Assembly (NCBI RefSeq): GCF_014287675.1
Contig: NZ_JACOPQ010000003.1
Coordinates: forward strand, 186,001 to 250,000
Source: Lawsonibacter faecis
Lineage (GTDB): Bacteria; Bacillota; Clostridia; Oscillospirales; Oscillospiraceae
Direction: 5' to 3'
Length of the DNA: 64,000 nucleotides
The position numbers and the translations under genes were made by a program. The notes under the pieces are model-generated. The model was given only the letters and a program-made list of their open reading frames with translations. It had not been told where the DNA came from and made no database searches. Shown here piece after piece: positions 40,320 through 49,228 of the stretch; position 1 is the stretch's first letter; each line of letters starts with the position of its first letter.

Positions 40320-40691
40320 TCAGATGGTGGTGAAGTTCTTGGAGATAATGCTCCAGACGCCATTGTCGCAGATGAGATGGAAGTGGTCCTCCAGGACGCC
40401 GTCGCCCCGGAAGCCGGTCTCGTACACCACCGCGTCGGCGATGCGGCCGGTGACGGACAGCGCGCGGATTTCAGCCTTGTAGGGGTCGCCCTTGGACTCC
40501 ATCGAGGGCGCGGAGCCCATATCCTCAAAAAACGGATCGGGGGTGCCGACAAGCAGCATATCGCCCAGATAGCCGGTCATCCGGGCATCCTTGTGGAAGC
40601 AGCTCTTCAGCGCGGGGATATCCGCCTTGTAGGTGGCGTCGATATAACGCTGCACTACCTCGCGGACGCGTTCGACTTCTGTATTCGTCAT
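40320..40691 (-). CDS. NTF2/SnoaL-like fold protein (lumazine-binding-like family)
   Basis: 123 aa, start at 40691 with AGGAGGAG upstream. The pattern VREVVQRYIDATYKADIPAL-like N-terminal helix, LKSCFHKDARMTGY and a C-terminal beta sheet ending DNGVWSIISKNF is typical of small NTF2-fold proteins annotated as lumazine-binding or SnoaL-like. Members are enzymes or ligand binders, so a function cannot be inferred. It stands alone between its own terminator and a divergent MFS gene; small fold partners of this sort often accompany catabolic loci. Confidence 0.72.
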   Translation of the reverse strand: MTNTEVERVREVVQRYIDATYKADIPALKSCFHKDARMTGYLGDMLLVGTPDPFFEDMGSAPSMESKGDPYKAEIRALSVTGRIADAVVYETGFRGDGVLEDHFHLICDNGVWSIISKNFTTI

Positions 40692-40849
40692 TGCAATCTC
40701 CTCCTGAATGTAGTTTCACGGTAAGCCCGTGTCTGTCTCCACCTTACAGCGCCCGTACCTCCTCTGTATTGTAAAAAGAGGAAGCCCCACCGCAAAACAT
40801 CGCAAACGCAAAAAGAGAAGAGAGAAGAAACTCGAAGGAGGAACCCCCT

Positions 40850-42112
40850 ATGGAACAGCGGCCCCGCAAGCTGCCGCTCATGACAGTTCTGGTTATTCTG
40901 ACCATCGGCATCGGCTATGTGCAGCAGATGTCTCCCTCACCCATCCTCAGCGTACTGAGCGAGTATTACGGTCTGGCGGGCCAGGACGCCCTGCTGAACC
41001 TCTCCGTCTCCATCACCTTTCCCATGAGTATCGTGGCCTGTCTGGCCGGCGGTATCCTGGAGAGCCGCCTGGGGATCCGCAAGCTCTATCTGGGCACCCA
41101 GTTTTTCCTGACCATCGGCGTGCTCCTCAACTTCTGGTCCCCCACCTACCCCCTCTTTCTGGTGGCCCGCGGCATCTACTCCATCGGCTTCGGCCTGGCC
41201 ATCCCCTTCATCGGCTCCGCCATCATGAACTGGTATACAGGCAGGGCGAGGGATACCATGAACACCCTTAACGGTATGTTTCCCTTCATCGGCACTGTCA
41301 TCAGCTTTGCGCTGATGCTCCCCCTCAGCAGCCTCCTTGGCTCCTGGAAAATTGCCATGGGCGTCTGGGGCGTGGCGCTGCTCATTCTGATGGTCGTCTG
41401 GGTGACCTGCATCCGAGCCGCGGATATCCCCCAGAGCGCGGCGGTGGAGTTGCCTGAAAAGGGCATTTACCGCAATCTCTGGAAGCGGAAGAACATCAAA
41501 CTTCTTTGTCTGGTCTTTGTAATGGACTTCTTCTGCTATTCCTTCATGGTTGTGGTGCTCCCCACCCTCATCGCTGAGGGCGGCGGCATGGACCCCGCGG
41601 TGGCAAACCTCTGTGCGGCGCTGGCCTTTCCCCTGGTTGGCCTGGTCGGCAGCGTAATGGGCGGCGTGATTATGTCCAAGACCGGCCGCCGCAAGCCCAT
41701 ACTCATCATAGGGCAGATTCTGAAGTTCGCGGGCGTGTGCACCCTGGTGTCCACCGTCAGCTTCAGCGTTCCCCTCGCAATGGCCGGAACCGCCATCTAC
41801 GGCATCGGCAATGGCATGTGGATGCCCGTGCTCTTTACCATGTCCATGGAGCTGGAGGGAATGACCCCCAGCCGTTCCGGCGCGGCCTTCGCCCTCTTCA
41901 ACGCCTGCGCGTTTCTCTCCGGCTTTGTCTCCCCCACCATCGGCGGCGCCCTGACCACCTTTCTCACCGGCATCGCCCCCGTGGCCGACGCAGTGGCCGC
42001 CCACGCCTTCGGCCTGAAGTGGAGTCTTTTCATCTTCGGCTTCGTAAACCTGGTATCGTTTGTAATCGGCTTCTTCCTGGACGAGACCCATCCCTCCCGC
42101 GCCGAGAGCTGA
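40850..42112 (+). CDS. MFS transporter (CynX/NimT-like)
   Basis: 420 aa with 12 hydrophobic segments. It starts at 40850 with AAGGAGG upstream. Recognisable MFS elements: GGILESRLGIRKLYL (motif A region) and GVIMSKTGRRKPIL in the second half. It precedes an AraC regulator on the same strand, 54 bp away, and stands about 1.1 kb before the catabolic locus, so it may import a related organic acid or amide. It is one of three MFS carriers between 40.8 and 55 kb. Substrate not predictable. Confidence 0.83.
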   Translation: MEQRPRKLPLMTVLVILTIGIGYVQQMSPSPILSVLSEYYGLAGQDALLNLSVSITFPMSIVACLAGGILESRLGIRKLYLGTQFFLTIGVLLNFWSPTYPLFLVARGIYSIGFGLAIPFIGSAIMNWYTGRARDTMNTLNGMFPFIGTVISFALMLPLSSLLGSWKIAMGVWGVALLILMVVWVTCIRAADIPQSAAVELPEKGIYRNLWKRKNIKLLCLVFVMDFFCYSFMVVVLPTLIAEGGGMDPAVANLCAALAFPLVGLVGSVMGGVIMSKTGRRKPILIIGQILKFAGVCTLVSTVSFSVPLAMAGTAIYGIGNGMWMPVLFTMSMELEGMTPSRSGAAFALFNACAFLSGFVSPTIGGALTTFLTGIAPVADAVAAHAFGLKWSLFIFGFVNLVSFVIGFFLDETHPSRAES

Positions 42113-42166
42113 TTTTGCCATTACAACGAGAGTAGCCGCACGTTTGGTTTGTAAGGAGGATGTATG

Positions 42167-42991
42167 ATGAGTACCTGTCAGACGAACATCGACCGGGACA
42201 TCGTGCCCCTGCAGCCCGAGCTCTCCAAGCAGCTCCACTACAGTGAGCGCCTGCTCAAGTGGAACCCCTATTCCAAGAAAAACCTGGCGCTGTGCTACCA
42301 GTTCCAGACCGGCAGGGACGGCACGCCCATCCGTCTGATCCCCGACGCATGCATCGACTTCCTCTTCAAGTGCGACCGGGAGAATCCCGTGGCGGTGGTC
42401 AGCGGCGTTCAGACCGCCCCCCGGGAGCTGGTGCTGGCCCCCGATTCGGTGTACTTTGGCTTCAAGCCCTACAGCCCCAAGGGGATGCGTCCTCTTGGCG
42501 CGGCCTGGCACGAGCTCACCGACGCACAGATCTCCCTGGAGGACGACCTGAAGGGCGCGGGCTGGATCGCCGAGCGCCTGGCCGCCCAGGAGACCTTCGA
42601 CCAGCGCATCGCCGCCATCGCGGACTTCGCCCGCCTGGAGCTCACCGACGATACATACACACCCGACTTTGTGGAGCTCTCCGAGCTCCAGCTCTGCCAG
42701 GCCAGGGGCAATATCCGCATGGAGGTCATCAGCGACTACACCGGCTACACCGGCCGGTACTGCCGCGAGAAGTTCAAGGAGGCCCACGGCATCTCCATCA
42801 AGAACTACTCCTCCATCATGCGCTTCCAGAACGCGGTGCGGATGCTCTCCCGGCAGGACGACGAGGCCAGCCTGTCCGACATCGTCTTCGACAACGGCTA
42901 TTTCGACCAGTCCCACCTGAATCGGGAATTCCGCCGCTTCTGCGGCGACACCCCCCTCCGCTTCCGCAGGGAGGTCCTCTGCCGCTCCTGA
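42167..42991 (+). CDS. AraC-family transcriptional regulator
   Basis: 274 aa. Two adjacent ATGs compete (42164 and 42167); the second has the better distance to GTAAGGAGGA. The N-terminal half (LIPDACIDFLFKCD, FGFKPYSPKGM) resembles DUF6597-type sensor domains. The C-terminal double helix-turn-helix has GYTGRYCREKFKEAHGISIK and LSDIVFDNGYFDQSHLNREF, RRFCGDTPLRFRRE. Tandem to the MFS gene and just upstream of the catabolic operon, it is the best local candidate for the operon's activator (inference). Confidence 0.85.
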   Translation: MSTCQTNIDRDIVPLQPELSKQLHYSERLLKWNPYSKKNLALCYQFQTGRDGTPIRLIPDACIDFLFKCDRENPVAVVSGVQTAPRELVLAPDSVYFGFKPYSPKGMRPLGAAWHELTDAQISLEDDLKGAGWIAERLAAQETFDQRIAAIADFARLELTDDTYTPDFVELSELQLCQARGNIRMEVISDYTGYTGRYCREKFKEAHGISIKNYSSIMRFQNAVRMLSRQDDEASLSDIVFDNGYFDQSHLNREFRRFCGDTPLRFRREVLCRS

Positions 42992-42999
42992 CCGACCAC

Positions 43000-43040
43000 A
43001 ATCCCCCATCGAACCGGTTCGATGGGGGATTTGTTTTTTT
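43000..43040 (+). terminator. Terminator of the MFS/AraC unit
   Basis: A 16-bp perfect palindromic stem (AATCCCCCATCGAACC and complement, 43000-43031) followed by TGTTTTTTT. Confidence 0.9.
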
Positions 43041-43213
43041 ACCCGGGCGGGCCCTCCGCTGAGCACGGCCGCCCGCGCGGCATCCGGCGGTAAACTTCTT
43101 TCCTGTCCCAACCTTTGAGCCGTTTTGGCCCCCTTTTATCATATTTACACAAACGCCTAACACCTTCCCCCCGCCGTCTGTTCCGTTTTATACAATATGG
43201 GAAACCGCGCAGG

Positions 43214-43232
43214 TGATAAATTATGCTTATCA
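43214..43232. promoter_or_regulatory. Inverted repeat before the catabolic operon
   Basis: TGATAA (43214-43219) and TTATCA (43227-43232) with a 7-bp spacer, 25 bp before the first start codon. A TATACAAT sequence near 43190 may be the -10 element, but no clear -35 is seen, which fits an activator-dependent promoter. Confidence 0.45.
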
Positions 43233-43256
43233 AAATTATAGGAGGAGGATCCTATC

Positions 43257-44594
43257 ATGGATAATCAGGAATTAGTTGCCCAGCTGGTCGCCAACGCCCG
43301 CCAGGCCCTGGCCGAATTTGAGCACTATACCCAGGAGCAGGTGGACGCCTGTGTCAACGCCGTTCTCGACGCCTTCGGCGCTCACGCCGAGGAGCTGGCC
43401 CGCGAGGCCGTCGAGGAGACCCGTCTGGGCGATCTTGCCGCCAAGATCGAAAAGAACGCCGGCTCCCCCGACGGCATCCACCACGCGCTGGACGGCAAGA
43501 AGTCCGTCGGCATCATTGGCTACGACGAGGAGAACAAGCTGGCCCTCGTCGCCAAGCCCAAGGGCATTATGTGCTCCGTCGCCCCCTGCACCAACCCCAA
43601 CGTCACCGCCATCTTCAACGCGGCTTACGCCCTCAAGGGCCGCAACGTGCTCATCGTGGCGCCCCATCCCCGCGCAAAGAAGTCCACCCTGCACACCGTC
43701 CAGATCATGAACGACGCGCTGGCCGCTCTGGGCGCGCCCAAGAACCTGCTGCAGTGCATTGAGGAGCCCTCCATCGAGTGCACCCAGCTGCTGATGCAGG
43801 CCTCCGACGTCATCATCGCCACCGGCGGCGCCGCCATGGTCCGCTCCGCCTACTCCTCCGGACACCCCGCCTTCGGCGTGGGCCCCGGCAACGTACAGAC
43901 CATCATCGACAAGGGCTTCAACTATAAGGAGGCCGCCGAGCAGATTGTCGCCGGCCGCAGCTACGACAACGGCCTCATCTGCGCGGGCAACCAGTCCGCC
44001 ATCTATCCCGCCGCCGACGAGGCCGAGTTCCTGGCCGCCATGAAGGAAGCCGGCGCCTACTATGTGTCCGACGACGAGACCGTTCAGAAGTTCCGCACCG
44101 CCCTCTTCCCCGACGGCCGCCACATCAACTCCAAGCTGGTGGGCCAGTATCCCAAGGACATCGCCGATGCCGCCGGCGTGGAGATCCCCGAGTGGACCCG
44201 CATCATCCTGCTGAAGGTGGACAAGGCCAACGCCGGCGCCAAGGACGCCCTCTGCGCCGAGAAGATGTGCCCCGTCACCATTGCCATCGCGGTGGACTCC
44301 TTCGAGGAGGGCGTGGCCGTCGCCAAGGCCAATCTGCTCTATGAGGGCGCCGGCCACTCCGCCGTGGTCCATACCTATGACGACAAGAAGGCCGAATACG
44401 CCGGCGTGGAGCTGCCTGTCTCCCGTCTGCTGGTCAACCAGCCCGGCATTTTCGCCGCCAACCCCGCTCTGGCCAACGGCCTCAACCCCACCTCCACGCT
44501 GGGCTGCGGCTCCTGGGGCAACAACTCCATCTCCGAGAACCTCACCTACGAGCACCTCATCAACATCTCCCGCATCGCCTGGATAAAGCAATAA
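43257..44594 (+). CDS. CoA-acylating aldehyde dehydrogenase
   Basis: 445 aa, ATG at 43257 with GGAGGAGG upstream. It is an aldehyde dehydrogenase of the acylating EutE/AdhE-N/SauS group: KPKGIMCSVAPCTNPNVTAI, TGGAAMVRSAYSSGHPAFG, the cysteine loop NGLICAGNQSA (catalytic Cys) and LLYEGAGHSAVVHTYD. These enzymes turn an aldehyde, NAD and CoA into acyl-CoA and NADH. No alcohol dehydrogenase domain is fused, but two iron alcohol dehydrogenases stand at the other end of the locus. With Ptb and Buk downstream, its acyl-CoA can yield ATP. Sulfoacetaldehyde dehydrogenase is a possible relative; substrate unproven. Confidence 0.85.
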   Translation: MDNQELVAQLVANARQALAEFEHYTQEQVDACVNAVLDAFGAHAEELAREAVEETRLGDLAAKIEKNAGSPDGIHHALDGKKSVGIIGYDEENKLALVAKPKGIMCSVAPCTNPNVTAIFNAAYALKGRNVLIVAPHPRAKKSTLHTVQIMNDALAALGAPKNLLQCIEEPSIECTQLLMQASDVIIATGGAAMVRSAYSSGHPAFGVGPGNVQTIIDKGFNYKEAAEQIVAGRSYDNGLICAGNQSAIYPAADEAEFLAAMKEAGAYYVSDDETVQKFRTALFPDGRHINSKLVGQYPKDIADAAGVEIPEWTRIILLKVDKANAGAKDALCAEKMCPVTIAIAVDSFEEGVAVAKANLLYEGAGHSAVVHTYDDKKAEYAGVELPVSRLLVNQPGIFAANPALANGLNPTSTLGCGSWGNNSISENLTYEHLINISRIAWIKQ

Positions 44595-44624
44595 TTTGTC
44601 GCTGCAGCTGAAGCAGTTTTTGCA

Positions 44625-44651
44625 CGGAGGGGCGGCAGCCCCGCCCCTCCG
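44625..44651 (+). terminator. Intercistronic GC hairpin, weak terminator
   Basis: An 11-bp stem CGGAGGGGCGG with complement and a 5-base loop, followed only by AATTTTA, between the dehydrogenase and the first amidohydrolase. It may attenuate or stabilise mRNA ends. Confidence 0.6.
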
Positions 44652-44672
44652 AATTTTATGGAGGTGTCAATA

Positions 44673-46361
44673 ATGGCAGTAGTAAAGGCAGATCTCGTCA
44701 TCAAGAACGGTAAAATCGCCACGGTAGACAAGAACTTCAACTATGTTGAGGCCGTCGCCACCAAGGGCGGCTTCATCATCGACCGGGGCACCAACGCCGA
44801 GATGGAAGCTTACATTGGGCCCGACACCAAGGTCATCGACGCCGGCGGCAAGCTGGTCCTGCCCGGCGCCAACGACTCCCATATGCACGCCGTTCACACC
44901 GGCTACACCCTGTCCCCCACCTTCCTGGATTTCTCCGGCCCCTACTATGACAGCATGGACAAGATCCTCTCCAAGCTGAAGGAGGCCTGCGACAAGGCCG
45001 CCCCCGGCCAGTGGGTCTTCGGCTGCGGCTTCGTGGACGGCAACATCAAGGAGCTGGCCGCAGAGAACCGCATCATGAACCGCTGGGATCTGGACCCCGT
45101 CTCCCCCACCGTTCCCGTCGCCATGACCGATTTCTCCCTCCACTCCATGGTGTGTAACTCCAAGGCCCTGGAGGTCGCCGGAATCGACAAGAACTATCCT
45201 GAGATTCCCGCCAGCATCGGCATGATCGACCGCGATGAGAACGGCGAGCCTGTGGGCCGCTTCCACGAGTGGGGCGCGCAGAACCTCCTGTGCGAGAAGT
45301 GCCCCATCCTCTCCGACGGCGAGATCGAGGACGCCATCCGCCGCGTACAGCACGCTCTCAACGTGCAAGGCATCACCTCCCATACCGATATTCTGGGCGA
45401 GGGCGGCGAGCACGTCTTCCGCGGCACCTGGGGCACCCGTCCCATCCACATCTACGAGAAGATGGCCGAGCGCGGCGAGCTGACCGCCCGCGTCTCCATC
45501 AACTACTTCTCCGCCATCCTGGGCGAGGAGAGCTACGACTCCATCATCCGCGGCACCGAGCGCGTCCAGGGCAATGTCCCCGAGTTCAAGGATAAAAACT
45601 GGGTCAAGGGCGACGCCATCAAGTTCTTTGTCGACCTGGGCGGCCCCACCTGGCAGCGCAAGGGCGTCCGTCCCGAGGGTTCCTTCGTCACCGCCTGGGG
45701 TCTGGATGAGGACAAACTCATCACCGAGGTCCAACGCACCATCATTGAGCTGCACCGCATGGGCTGGCAGGTCTGTATCCACTCCTGCGGCGGCGGCTCC
45801 ATGGACGCCTGCATCGAGGGCTTCGCCCAGGCCAACCAGCTCTATCCCGGCAAGGACCTGCGCCACTTCCTCATCCACTGCGACGATACCACCAAGGAGT
45901 GTGCCGCGAAGATGGTCAAGAACGGCGTCCTGGCCGCCATTCAGCCCACCGCCGCCAACATCGTCTTCGGCTGGAACACCCCCGTCCTCACCGACAAGGA
46001 AGAGATTTTCGACTATCAGGCCTATACCGACCTGGGTGCCTGCCTGACCGGCGGCTCCGACTCCACCTGCTTCTCCATGAACTGGCGCCAGGGCATGCAG
46101 TTCTGCATGACCCGCACCACCGCCGACGGATACTGTGCCCGGCCCGACCTCGCCATGAAGCGTGAGGACGCCATCCGCATGTACACGATCAACGGCGCGT
46201 ATCAGGAGCACATGGAGCATATCCGCGGCTCCATCGAGGTCAACAAGGTCGCCGACTTCCAAATCCTCGACAAGGACGTTATGACCTGCCCCGTCACCGA
46301 GATCGGCTCCGCCAACGTTGTGATGACCATCTGCGGCGGCAAGGTCGTCTACGAGGCCTGA
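44673..46361 (+). CDS. Amidohydrolase-3 family metal-dependent hydrolase, copy A
   Basis: 562 aa, start at 44673 with GGAGGTG 8 nt upstream. A small beta domain (LVIKNGKIATVDKNF) precedes a TIM barrel with the metal motif HMH in PGANDSHMHAVHTGY, RFHEWGAQNLL, a central IHSCGGGSMDACIEG, FLIHCDDTT, then TGGSDSTC near the C-terminus, and the closing KVADFQILDKD of the beta domain. Members cleave amides, cyclic imides or formamides. It is followed 100 bp later by a close paralogue. No signal peptide. First chemical step in the proposed pathway; substrate unknown. Confidence 0.85.
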   Translation: MAVVKADLVIKNGKIATVDKNFNYVEAVATKGGFIIDRGTNAEMEAYIGPDTKVIDAGGKLVLPGANDSHMHAVHTGYTLSPTFLDFSGPYYDSMDKILSKLKEACDKAAPGQWVFGCGFVDGNIKELAAENRIMNRWDLDPVSPTVPVAMTDFSLHSMVCNSKALEVAGIDKNYPEIPASIGMIDRDENGEPVGRFHEWGAQNLLCEKCPILSDGEIEDAIRRVQHALNVQGITSHTDILGEGGEHVFRGTWGTRPIHIYEKMAERGELTARVSINYFSAILGEESYDSIIRGTERVQGNVPEFKDKNWVKGDAIKFFVDLGGPTWQRKGVRPEGSFVTAWGLDEDKLITEVQRTIIELHRMGWQVCIHSCGGGSMDACIEGFAQANQLYPGKDLRHFLIHCDDTTKECAAKMVKNGVLAAIQPTAANIVFGWNTPVLTDKEEIFDYQAYTDLGACLTGGSDSTCFSMNWRQGMQFCMTRTTADGYCARPDLAMKREDAIRMYTINGAYQEHMEHIRGSIEVNKVADFQILDKDVMTCPVTEIGSANVVMTICGGKVVYEA

Positions 46362-46461
46362 CCGTCTGTTCTGTCAATGAAGACCAGCACACCGACGCCG
46401 AACTTCCTCCGCGAACCCCTGCGCGTTTTGCAGGCGATTCAGACTTCTGGAGGGTCATATT

Positions 46462-48144
46462 ATGGTCAAGGCTGATCTGGTGATCAAAAACGGTAAAATT
46501 GCGACAGTCGACAGGAATTTCAGCTATGTGGAGGCGGTGGCCTGCCGGAACGGCTATATCATCGACCGGGGCGCCAATGCCGAGATAGAGGCCTATATCG
46601 GGCCGGACACCAAGGTGATCGACGCCCTGGGCAGACTGGTTCTGCCCGCCGCCAACGACTCCCATATCCACGCCACCCACGCCGGCTACACGCTTTCTCC
46701 CACGTTCCTGGACTTCTCCGGGCCCGAGTACACCACCATGGACGCAATCCTCTCCAAGGTGAAGGAGGCCTGTGACAAGGCCGCCCCCGGCCAATGGGTT
46801 TTCGGCTGCGGCTTTGTGGACAGCAGCATCAAGGAGCTGGCCGCAGAGAACCGCATCATGAACCGCTGGGACCTGGACAGCGTGTCGAAAGACGTCCCTG
46901 TGGCCCTGACGGAGTTCTCCCTCCACTCCATGGTTTGCAACTCCAAGGCGCTGGAGATTGCCGGCATCGACAGGAATTACCCGGAGATTCCCGCCAGCGT
47001 GGGCTATATCGACCGCGACGAGAGCGGCGAGCCCCTCGGCCGCTTCCACGAGTGGGGCGCGCAGAATCTGCTGTGCGAAAAGTGCCCCATCCTCTCCGAC
47101 GGAGAGATTGAGGACTCCATCCGCCGGATTCAGCGCGCGCTGAACGCGGAGGGCATCACCAGCCACGAGGACATCCTGGGTGAGGGCGGCGAGCACGTCT
47201 TCCGCGGCACCTGGGGCACCCGTCCCATTCACATCTACGAGAAGATGGCCGAGCGCGGCGAGTTGACCGCCCGCGTCTCCATCAACTACTTTTCCGCCAT
47301 CGGCGGCGCGGAGAGCTATGACTCCATTATCCGCGGCACCGAGCGCATCAAGGACAGCATCCCTGAGTTCAAGGACAGAAACTGGGTCAAGGGCGACACC
47401 ATCAAATTCTTCGTCGACCTGGGCGGCCCCACCTGGCAGCGTAAGGAGACCCGCCTGAACGAGCCCCGCATCGCGTGGGCCGGCAGCGAGGACGAGGTCC
47501 GCAGCGAGATCGCCCGGACCATCTGCGAGCTCCAGCGCATGGGCTGGCAGATCGGCATCCACACCTGCGGCGGCGGCGCCATGGACGCCTGCACCGACGG
47601 CATCGCCCTGGCAAACCAGCTCTATCCCGGCAAGGACCTGCGCCACTTCCTCATCCACTGCGACGACACCACCCTGGAGGGCGCCGCCAAGATGGCCAAG
47701 AATGGAATCGGCCAGGCGCTCCAACCCGTTGCAGCCGACATCATCTTCGCGTGGAACACCCCCGTCCTCACCGCGAAGGAGGAGGTTTTCAGCTTCCAGG
47801 CCTACACCGATATGGGCGTAAACCTCACCGGCGGCTCCGACGCGCCCTGCCCCTACCCCATGAACTGGCGTAAGGGCGTGCAGTTCTGCGTCACCCGGAC
47901 CACCTCCGCCGGCTACTGCGCCCGCCCCGATCTCGTCATGAACCGGGAGGACGCTGTGCGTATGTACACCATCAACGGCGCGTATCAGGAGCATATGGAA
48001 CACGTCCGCGGCTCCATTGAGATCAACAAGGTCGCCGACTTCCAGATTCTCGACAAGGACATTATGACCTGCCCCGCAGACGAGATCGGCTCCGCCAAGG
48101 TTGTCATGACCATCTGCGGCGGCAGGGTCGTCTACGAGGCCTAG
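46462..48144 (+). CDS. Amidohydrolase-3 family metal-dependent hydrolase, copy B
   Basis: 560 aa, start at 46462 with GGAGGG upstream. Collinear with copy A throughout and very similar: the metal motif is HIH in ANDSHIHATHAGY, the barrel keeps IHTCGGGAMDACTDG, FLIHCDDTT and TGGSDAPCPYPMNWR. Long stretches (for example around 47190-47290 against 45400-45500) are almost identical at the DNA level, while the segment near 47450-47520 differs clearly from copy A, pointing to specificity change after duplication. Same operon. Confidence 0.85.
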   Translation: MVKADLVIKNGKIATVDRNFSYVEAVACRNGYIIDRGANAEIEAYIGPDTKVIDALGRLVLPAANDSHIHATHAGYTLSPTFLDFSGPEYTTMDAILSKVKEACDKAAPGQWVFGCGFVDSSIKELAAENRIMNRWDLDSVSKDVPVALTEFSLHSMVCNSKALEIAGIDRNYPEIPASVGYIDRDESGEPLGRFHEWGAQNLLCEKCPILSDGEIEDSIRRIQRALNAEGITSHEDILGEGGEHVFRGTWGTRPIHIYEKMAERGELTARVSINYFSAIGGAESYDSIIRGTERIKDSIPEFKDRNWVKGDTIKFFVDLGGPTWQRKETRLNEPRIAWAGSEDEVRSEIARTICELQRMGWQIGIHTCGGGAMDACTDGIALANQLYPGKDLRHFLIHCDDTTLEGAAKMAKNGIGQALQPVAADIIFAWNTPVLTAKEEVFSFQAYTDMGVNLTGGSDAPCPYPMNWRKGVQFCVTRTTSAGYCARPDLVMNREDAVRMYTINGAYQEHMEHVRGSIEINKVADFQILDKDIMTCPADEIGSAKVVMTICGGRVVYEA

Positions 48145-48188
48145 CATGGCAAAGTTCTCTGCTCCGCACACTTCTCTGCTTCCCCTCC

Positions 48189-48223
48189 GGCGGGCGGCCG
48201 GATCATCCCACCGGCCGCCCGCC
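48189..48223 (+). other. Strong intercistronic GC hairpin without T-tract
   Basis: A 13-bp perfect stem GGCGGGCGGCCGG with complement and a 9-base loop, followed by no T-run. It lies between amidohydrolase copy B and ptb. Probably protects a processed mRNA end rather than terminating. Confidence 0.65.
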
Positions 48224-48303
48224 ATCTCTCCTTCGCTCCGCCCTTCCCGTTTCCCATGGGGGGTAGAACGAATATGTCAATCGTAAGCTAGGAGACCAAT
48301 GAA

Positions 48304-49212
48304 ATGATTTTTAAGAGTTTTGAAGAGCTGACCGCTCACGCCAAGGCCCACGTTAAATCCCGCCGGGTCGTCGTGGCCGCCGCCCAGGATGAGCACACCC
48401 TGGAGGCCGTCATGAAGGTCCGCGCCGAGGGCATCGTGGAACCCGTTCTGGTGGGCGACAAGACCAAGATTGAAGCGCTTCTCGCCAAAATGGGCGTGAG
48501 CGTCCCCGCTGAGGACCTCTACGACGCCCCCGAGTTCAAGGACTCCGCCGCGCTGGCGGTGCAGCTCGTCCGGGAGGGCAGGGCCCACTTTATCATGAAG
48601 GGCAAGCTGGACACCTCCGATATCCTCCGGGCCGTGGTCAACAAGGAGACCGGGCTCGGCCAGGGCCGCACCATGAGCCACATCGCCATCAATGAGATCC
48701 CCGCCTATCACAAGCTGCTCATCACCACCGACGGCGGTATGCTCCTGGCCCCCACGCTGGAGCAGAAGAAGGACATTATCACAAACGCCGTGGAAGCCCT
48801 CCGGGCCCTGGGCTACGAGGACCCCAAGGTGGGCGTCCTGGCCGCCGCCGAGAAGGTGAATCCCAAGAGCGTGGACTCTACCGACGCCGCCGCCCTCAAG
48901 GAGATGTGGCAAAACGGGGAGCTTTCCGGCTGCACCGTGGAGGGCCCCATCTCCTTCGACCTCGCCATGGTCAAGGAGCGCGCCGTGACCAAGGGCTATG
49001 AGAGTCCCTGTGCCGGCGACTGCGACGTACTGGTGGTCCCCAACATCACCGCCGGCAATATTCTGGGCAAGTCCCTGGTTGAGATGGCGGGCGCGAAAAT
49101 GGCCGGTCTCGTCATGGGCGCCAAGTGCCCCATCGTCGTCACCAGCCGGGGCTCCTCCTCCGAGGAGAAGTACAACGCCCTCTGTCTGGCTGCCGCCATG
49201 ACAAACGACTGA
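48304..49212 (+). CDS. ptb: Phosphate acyltransferase, phosphotransbutyrylase type
   Basis: 302 aa, ATG at 48304 with AGGAGA upstream. The PTA_PTB fold is visible in VVVAAAQDEHTLEAVMK, VEPVLVGDKTKIEALLA, HFIMKGKLDTSDILRAV, GLGQGRTMSH and LVVPNITAGNILGKSL. It exchanges CoA for phosphate on an acyl-CoA. Together with buk, 17 bp downstream, it makes ATP. A two-codon frame (ATG AAA TGA at 48299) overlaps the start, possibly modulating initiation. Butyryl-CoA is the family substrate; here a branched or substituted acyl-CoA is equally possible. Confidence 0.88.
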   Translation: MIFKSFEELTAHAKAHVKSRRVVVAAAQDEHTLEAVMKVRAEGIVEPVLVGDKTKIEALLAKMGVSVPAEDLYDAPEFKDSAALAVQLVREGRAHFIMKGKLDTSDILRAVVNKETGLGQGRTMSHIAINEIPAYHKLLITTDGGMLLAPTLEQKKDIITNAVEALRALGYEDPKVGVLAAAEKVNPKSVDSTDAAALKEMWQNGELSGCTVEGPISFDLAMVKERAVTKGYESPCAGDCDVLVVPNITAGNILGKSLVEMAGAKMAGLVMGAKCPIVVTSRGSSSEEKYNALCLAAAMTND

Positions 49213-49228
49213 GAAAGGAGCCGAACGC

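Noticed and set aside
46294..48225. Long minus-strand open frame opposite amidohydrolase copy B (and a similar one opposite copy A)
   Set aside because: Stop-free antisense frames arise in this GC-rich coding sequence; both copies show them because the genes are paralogues.
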